A stretch of 33,623 bases of DNA from an uncultured Oscillospiraceae bacterium (GTDB lineage Bacteria > Bacillota > Clostridia > Oscillospirales > Acutalibacteraceae). The notes beneath the pieces are model-generated. The model worked only from the letters and a program-made list of their open reading frames with translations. It had not been told where the DNA came from and did no database searches. Both the position numbers and the translations under genes were made by a program. The stretch spans positions 1 to 33,623 of the forward strand of contig UQDO01000024.1 of the NCBI GenBank assembly GCA_900539855.1, in the 5' to 3' direction. Of this stretch, positions 29,771 through 33,623 are shown piece after piece; within the stretch, counting starts at the first letter, position 1, and each line of letters begins with the position of its first letter.

Positions 29771-31066
29771 TTATTTTTCCACCGTTATTTTTCTACAAAG
29801 GATAGTCTTTCTCCTGATGCCGTTTTCATCAGGATAATAAAAATCTCCGTAAAACAAAAGCGCCGTATTGTACCCGATAGGTATTATTTCTGGATTTCCG
29901 CACTGACCGTCCCATTGATGCCAGCTCGGTCTTTCAATTATTTCGTTTGCCAGACTGCTCCTGTCATGCGGCTCGATAAGGCAGAGTGTTTCACCGATTT
30001 TTTCACCGTTTCTGCTGTCAAATGCCGCTACATACATACCCGGTCTTGCGTAGCAGAGCAGAGTGACTCCGCATTCAAGCTTGCAGAGCCTCGGTAATAC
30101 GCCGCAATCCGAAAAAACTTTGGGATCCGTCCATGTTCTTCCTTTATCGTATGAACGGGAATAATACATCGGTGCCCATTCAAATCCGGTCGAGCCCATC
30201 CATGTTGAACGTAAAAACCATATCATGGAGCCGTCGTCCATAAATTCGAAATCGCTGTCGCTGAATCCTCCGCTTAAATACGGGTATTTATAGCCGTCGG
30301 CTTTGTATTCCATGTGGGAGTGGTGCTTGAATGAATGACCGTTGTCCTCGGAACGGAAAATCTCGGCGCTGTAATAGGGCGAATAATTCCCGTTTTCGGG
30401 ATTTAGGTGTCCCTCACCCGAAAAGGCGCTTACCCATATTGCACCGTCAGGTCCCAATTTAGGTGTACCTCTCGGGTAAATCGGTTTCATTACCTTTTTA
30501 CTTCCCTGATCAAACACTACTCTTGTGAGATATTTCCAGTTAACCGGGACGGTCTCTTTTATTTCTTTGCCGCTTTCGGCTTGTATTCTTATAATGTGCC
30601 ATTCCTTATGCGAAAGACTTTCGGGCAATCTGTCGGAATTATATGCCCTTATGACCGCGCCGCACCACCAGGCGGTCACGCCGTCCTGTATCGGCATCTC
30701 GCCTTCGGGAGCCTTTTTAGTGAAATCATAATCCGGTGTAAGCAAACCGTATTCCGGAAACTTATAATTACTTACATCGGTTCCGCCCTCTATCGGGAAA
30801 TAAATTCTGTCGCCGTTTGGAAGGAGCAGACCGCACTTTGCGGGGTTATATGAGGGCATTTCTTCCCAGCTTTCGCCGTTGTCACGGGATTTGAACCACC
30901 TCGTCGGATTGCCTGTTGTTATTATGGTGTCGTCCTCAACATGTACCGATACTGCAATACCGTCACTCAAACGGTAAGGCCTTGGGAACTGATATTTGCC
31001 CCACCAGTTTTCTTCCGGTCTCATGCCCCTCACTATTACCGTTTCTTTCCCGGATGATATGTGCAT
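29771..31066 (-). CDS. Sialidase-superfamily (BNR/Asp-box) protein
   Basis: 431 residues with no signal peptide or membrane span, so cytoplasmic. Three Asp-box motifs S-x-D-x-G-x-[ST]-[WF] mark a six-bladed propeller: SRDNGESWEE (about 60-69), SEDNGHSFKH (239-248) and SYDKGRTWTD (304-313). Conserved-looking polar blocks RGTPKLGPDGAIWVSAFSGEG and QWDGQCGNPEI lie between. Such folds include sialidases and other glycoside hydrolases and lyases; the usual sialidase Arg triad cannot be assigned by eye. An intracellular role on small oligosaccharides is likely. Single gene, shared terminator downstream. Confidence 0.82.
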   Translation of the reverse strand: MHISSGKETVIVRGMRPEENWWGKYQFPRPYRLSDGIAVSVHVEDDTIITTGNPTRWFKSRDNGESWEEMPSYNPAKCGLLLPNGDRIYFPIEGGTDVSNYKFPEYGLLTPDYDFTKKAPEGEMPIQDGVTAWWCGAVIRAYNSDRLPESLSHKEWHIIRIQAESGKEIKETVPVNWKYLTRVVFDQGSKKVMKPIYPRGTPKLGPDGAIWVSAFSGEGHLNPENGNYSPYYSAEIFRSEDNGHSFKHHSHMEYKADGYKYPYLSGGFSDSDFEFMDDGSMIWFLRSTWMGSTGFEWAPMYYSRSYDKGRTWTDPKVFSDCGVLPRLCKLECGVTLLCYARPGMYVAAFDSRNGEKIGETLCLIEPHDRSSLANEIIERPSWHQWDGQCGNPEIIPIGYNTALLFYGDFYYPDENGIRRKTILCRKITVEK

Positions 31067-31254
31067 AAGATCACCTGCTTAATGAATATATTGAGATCAT
31101 CACTTTACTGCGCTGTAAGCTAATACGGCGACAACGGATCGCTCCGCTGCCGCCGTACCAATGCTTTTGTTTTTACTGTATTCCGGAACCGGTGCAAAAT
31201 CCCGGGCGAAATACGCATTTTCCTGCCGCTTATAACGCTATGCAGAGACTAATA
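31067..31254. other. Intergenic region upstream of the sialidase-like gene
   Basis: 188 bases. On the minus strand acggcg ... cgccgt encloses an inner cggagcgatccg self-complementary segment (near 31124-31155), a possible cruciform or terminator for the XRE gene without a T run. No gene or clear promoter seen. Confidence 0.35.
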
Positions 31255-31719
31255 TCAATCCAGATTGAAGAGCTTCTTTACCGCGTCCTTCTGCTCGTCT
31301 GACAGCGACCGATACCATTCTACCATGGTAACCTCATCGTCGGTCATGTCAATAAATCTTGCATCGGCTAAATGCCTGTCAGATGATTTTTCTTTCATTT
31401 TTTCAAGCATCTCTGCGTTGTCTATAGTTCTTATAGGATACTCCTTATATGTGGAAAAGGTGAAGGCAGACTGCGGTCTGCTCTGAACCCTGCTCATATA
31501 ATCAGTGCTTGGTCTCAAAATCTCATCGGTGGTTATCGCAAACAGCTCGCAAAGCTTTGTGAGAACGCTCAGCGGCGGTACTGTGTCGGTCTCATAGCGC
31601 GCATATGTGTTGCGCTTTATGCCGAGCTTGTCGGCAACAGCCTCCTGCGTCATGTTGTGCTTTTTTCTTATGTTGCGTAAATTTATCGCAACATTTGTCC
31701 TCTTAATTGAATTATCCAT
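31255..31719 (-). CDS. XRE-family helix-turn-helix regulator
   Basis: 154 residues. Residues 10-68 are a Cro/C1-type helix-turn-helix: INLRNIRKKHNMTQEAVADK, LGIKRNTYARYETDTVPPLS, VLTKLCELFAITTDEIL. The remaining 85 residues are charged and helical, ending WYRSLSDEQKDAVKKLFNLD, a C-terminal segment frequent in Firmicutes XRE regulators. No phage or conjugative genes flank it. It is divergent from tRNA-Thr. Target unknown; the sialidase-like gene downstream is a candidate. Confidence 0.88.
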   Translation of the reverse strand: MDNSIKRTNVAINLRNIRKKHNMTQEAVADKLGIKRNTYARYETDTVPPLSVLTKLCELFAITTDEILRPSTDYMSRVQSRPQSAFTFSTYKEYPIRTIDNAEMLEKMKEKSSDRHLADARFIDMTDDEVTMVEWYRSLSDEQKDAVKKLFNLD

Positions 31720-31746
31720 TGTACACCTGTATTTTTTAAAATTTGC

Positions 31747-31775
31747 TTGACTTAATACTGAAAAGTTGCTATAAT
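31747..31775 (+). promoter_or_regulatory. Promoter of tRNA-Thr
   Basis: TTGACT (31747-31752) and perfect TATAAT (31770-31775), spacer 17 bases, 12 bases before the mature tRNA 5' end. Confidence 0.9.
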
Positions 31776-31787
31776 CATAGGGTCGGT

Positions 31788-31860
31788 GCTAGAGTGGCTC
31801 AGTTGGTAGAGCAGCTGATTCGTAATCAGCAGGTCGTGGGTTCGAGTCCCATCTTTAGCT
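31788..31860 (+). tRNA. tRNA-Thr (anticodon CGT)
   Basis: 73 bases fold into a full cloverleaf: acceptor GCTAGAG/CTTTAGC with one G-U pair, D stem GCTC/GAGC, anticodon stem GCTGA/TCAGC with loop TTCGTAA (anticodon CGT, reading ACG), T stem GTGGG/CCCAT with loop TTCGAGT. CCA is not encoded. It is a single-gene unit with its own promoter and terminator. Confidence 0.96.
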
Positions 31861-31862
31861 TG

Positions 31863-31888
31863 GCTCTGCATTTGTGCAGAGCTTTTTT
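31863..31888 (+). terminator. Terminator of tRNA-Thr
   Basis: gctctgca (31863-31870) and tgcagagc (31875-31882) form an 8-bp stem with a 4-base loop, followed by six T. Confidence 0.93.
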
Positions 31889-31913
31889 AATATTTATATT
31901 CCGAGGTACAACC

Positions 31914-32435
31914 ATGCACGACGAAAGCAGATACCAGCATCTTACACATACCTTTGATCCGGTATATACCGAAAACTCAAAAATTCTTATATTAGGCTCC
32001 TTCCCATCTGTAAAATCCCGTGAGGAAGGCTTTTTTTACGGACACCCGAGAAACCGATTCTGGTCCGTTATAAGCCGCATTTTCGAATGCGAAAAACCGA
32101 TGTCCATACCTGAAAAGAAAGCCTTTCTTCTCCAAAACGACATTGCTTTATGGGACACAATACATTCCTGTGACATAATCGGCTCAAGCGACAGCAGTAT
32201 AAAAAATGTAATTCCGTCGGACATAAACCTTATTTTATCCTATGCCGACATAAAGGCCGTTTTCTGCAACGGAGCAACATCGCACAAGCTCTATATGAAG
32301 TATTGCTATCCGTCAACCAAACGTGCCGCTGTAAAGCTTCCGTCCACAAGTCCGGCAAATGCCGCATGGTCGGAGGACAGGCTCACAGCCGCATGGAAAG
32401 AAAAAATATACAAATATATAACGCCAAAAGCCTGA
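31914..32435 (+). CDS. DNA-deoxyinosine (hypoxanthine) glycosylase, uracil-DNA glycosylase superfamily
   Basis: 173 residues from ATG 31914 (MHDESRYQHLTHTFDPVYTE), with GAGG upstream. The open frame runs back through the tRNA gene, so any longer start is false. The superfamily's first motif is ILGSFPSVKSREEGFFYGHP, followed by RNRFW; ALWDTIHSCDIIGSSDSSIK and AVFCNGATSHKLY follow, and the C-terminal motif is LPSTSPANAAW. These fit the small hypoxanthine-DNA glycosylase group, which removes deaminated bases in DNA repair. Cytoplasmic, apparently a single gene; convergent with spoIIIAH. Confidence 0.87.
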   Translation: MHDESRYQHLTHTFDPVYTENSKILILGSFPSVKSREEGFFYGHPRNRFWSVISRIFECEKPMSIPEKKAFLLQNDIALWDTIHSCDIIGSSDSSIKNVIPSDINLILSYADIKAVFCNGATSHKLYMKYCYPSTKRAAVKLPSTSPANAAWSEDRLTAAWKEKIYKYITPKA

Positions 32436-32455
32436 ACCGTTTCCGATTCAGGCTT
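32428..32455. terminator. Bidirectional terminator between glycosylase gene and spoIIIAH
   Basis: aagcctgaa (32428-32436) pairs perfectly with ttcaggctt (32447-32455). On the minus strand TTTT follows the stem. The left arm overlaps the end of the glycosylase gene. Confidence 0.75.
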
Positions 32456-32463
32456 AATTTATA

Positions 32464-33144
32464 TCACTGTTTTTTGTTTTCCTTTGAACTGCTTTTCAAC
32501 GGGCTTATCCTTATCTGGCTTTCCTTCATTCCCGTCTTTCTTGTTACTATATCCATTATCTGTGCAAGCTCGGAATCCGTAAGCTCACTTTTATTCACAA
32601 CCACATCAACGGTATTATCGTCTATCCTTACATATACCTCACTGAAGCCCTTTGATTCAATCATTGCCTCTGCCGCTGTTTCCTTTTCAATTCTCTGCTG
32701 TATTTCAAGAAGATTGTCGGCACATTCCTGTTTCTTCGCCTGGTCAAGATTTTCGTTGTTTATCATTTCGGTAAGCATCTGTTTCTGGCTTGCTCTGGAC
32801 TGCTCACGGTCAAGCTTTGCCTGGACAAAATATGTGTCCGGTGTTGTGCTTACATATATTGCCGCTCCGGTGTCGTCCTCTGCAACCGAATATGTACCGT
32901 CTGCATTTTCCGTATTATCTGTGTTTACCGTATCTCCCAACGCAAGCTCAACTCCGTCGGTATCATCCGCAAGAGTGGAAATCGAACCGTCATCATTGAG
33001 CAAAGCCTCATAATCAGTTGCTTCATTAATATCGACTGCCTTTGTTTCCGCCGATTTTGCCTCCGTAAAATTCAGATAGCCCGCAACGGCAATCATAATT
33101 GCCAGAGCAGTAACAACTATCTGATTTCTTTTTAATGCAAACAT
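32464..33144 (-). CDS. spoIIIAH: Stage III sporulation protein AH (SpoIIIAH)
   Basis: 226 residues. The N-terminus MFALKRNQIVVTALAIMIAV with AGYLNFTE is the typical single membrane span (about 9-27). An acidic low-complexity stretch (35-90) leads to the ring-forming YscJ/FliF-like domain (about 95-220): ASQKQMLTEMINNENLDQAK, ETAAEAMIESKGFSEVYVRI and NTVDVVVNKSELTDSELAQI. Made in the mother cell, it contacts forespore SpoIIQ to form the feeding channel. It lies 17 bases after spoIIIAG, the last gene of the spoIIIA operon, and ends at a hairpin. Confidence 0.94.
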   Translation of the reverse strand: MFALKRNQIVVTALAIMIAVAGYLNFTEAKSAETKAVDINEATDYEALLNDDGSISTLADDTDGVELALGDTVNTDNTENADGTYSVAEDDTGAAIYVSTTPDTYFVQAKLDREQSRASQKQMLTEMINNENLDQAKKQECADNLLEIQQRIEKETAAEAMIESKGFSEVYVRIDDNTVDVVVNKSELTDSELAQIMDIVTRKTGMKESQIRISPLKSSSKENKKQ

Positions 33145-33161
33145 AGTTCTGCCTCCTGTTT

Positions 33162-33623
33162 TTATTTCATTTTGAACACAGCTATTTTATTAGCCGGCAC
33201 ATCAAAAAGTGCCTGTGCAGCACGAATAAGCGAGTCCTTAACTACTACGTCGTCACCGCCTTCCGCTATGATAACTATTCCGGCTGCCTCTGCCGAATTT
33301 TCCTTTATAACAACAGGTGATGTGCTGCCGTCACCATTATTTGACATAACTATTGTATTCTCCTCTGTCTGCGAATCTGTTTTTCTGTTGTCGCCTATTT
33401 CCGCATTTTCGTCCATCTGTGATGTGCTTTTTTTCTTTTCCTCTGCATAGACCGTTTCACCTTCGGACGCAAAGGTTATCATTACCTGCACTCTGCCTGC
33501 TCCGTCAACCATGGACAACAGCTCCTCTGTTTTGCTTTCAATATCCGATGTGTAGTCATATGTCTGCATTTCGCTGTCAACGGTTTCCGTAACGCTTTCG
33601 CTGTCATTTTTATTAAAAAGTCC
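33162..33623 (-). CDS. spoIIIAG: Stage III sporulation protein AG (SpoIIIAG), partial at window end
   Basis: The open frame continues to the window edge, so the N-terminal part with its membrane span lies outside; about 153 residues are seen. The ring-building domain is present: DIESKTEELLSMVDGAGRVQ, VMITFASEGETVYAEEKKK, a low-complexity loop (TSQMDENAEIGDNRKTDS), then SAEAAGIVIIAEGGDDVVVK and DSLIRAAQALFDVPANKIAV. SpoIIIAG forms the large gear-like ring of the mother-cell side channel. The internal ATG at 33569 is not the true start. Directly upstream of spoIIIAH, as in all spoIIIA operons. Confidence 0.93.
   Translation of the reverse strand, partial: GLFNKNDSESVTETVDSEMQTYDYTSDIESKTEELLSMVDGAGRVQVMITFASEGETVYAEEKKKSTSQMDENAEIGDNRKTDSQTEENTIVMSNNGDGSTSPVVIKENSAEAAGIVIIAEGGDDVVVKDSLIRAAQALFDVPANKIAVFKMK

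Noticed and set aside
32303..33013. 236-codon open frame on the plus strand
   Set aside because: Antisense to spoIIIAH; begins inside the glycosylase gene and crosses the terminator.
1..33623. CRISPR array, prophage, toxin-antitoxin or restriction cluster
   Set aside because: No regularly spaced repeats, phage structural genes, or paired toxin-antitoxin or restriction-modification genes are present in the window.

Overview
The window reads as a piece of chromosome from an anaerobic, endospore-forming Gram-positive bacterium of the Clostridia, most like the Oscillospiraceae/Ruminococcaceae. The case rests on gene content: sporulation genes (spmA-spmB, cotJA-cotJB-cotJC, spoIIIAG-spoIIIAH), an Rnf ion-translocating ferredoxin:NAD oxidoreductase, the redox repressor Rex, FeoAB ferrous iron uptake and a SufCBDSU iron-sulfur cluster operon under an Rrf2-type regulator. 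Purine-rich Shine-Dalgarno sites and clear TTGACA/TATAAT promoters fit this. The species cannot be fixed from the sequence alone.

Layout. 1-1914: the right end of a small repeat, then a rex-lysR operon on the minus strand behind a structured leader. 1955-3921: the decayed left end of an IS3/IS150-type insertion sequence, two small membrane-protein genes and a lipoprotein with a bacterial Ig-like domain. 4234-6633: feoA-feoB. 6660-12138: a promoter, a hairpin leader and rnfCDGEAB, with a strange C-terminal extension on RnfE. 12151-13985: an SGNH hydrolase, then a promoter-operator, a tiny Cys-rich leader peptide and cysK. 14080-16607: a small orphan gene, an MFS transporter and a DeoR regulator, all on the minus strand. 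16632-21999: the rrf2-sufCBDSU operon. 22036-23530: an AbrB/SpoVT-like regulator divergent from spmAB. 23540-23629: a complete copy of the small repeat. 23652-27103: a minus-strand dTDP-rhamnose operon (glycosyltransferase, rfbD, rfbB, rfbC). 27291-28415: cotJABC. 28605-29735: a broken repetitive secreted-type protein. 29771-31719: a sialidase-fold protein and an XRE regulator on the minus strand. 31747-32455: tRNA-Thr(CGT) and a DNA glycosylase. 32464-33623: spoIIIAH and the 3' part of spoIIIAG.

How the parts fit. Rnf, RnfB-type ferredoxin domains, Suf, FeoAB and CysK all depend on iron, sulfur and redox state. Suf and cysK appear to share a sequence signature at their promoters (CC-N13-GG palindromes around the same type of -35/-10), so the Rrf2 protein encoded at 16720 probably ties cluster assembly to cysteine supply. 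Downstream of the cysK operator sits an 18-codon ORF, MNEKLRFRCCGYKYCIHI, with its own good ribosome binding site. This looks like a cysteine-sensing leader peptide and is the most interesting new element I see. The other genuine oddities are the CxxCxxCxxC plus acidic tail of RnfE, two mutually exclusive hairpins before rnfC, and the MITE-like repeat present twice in the window.
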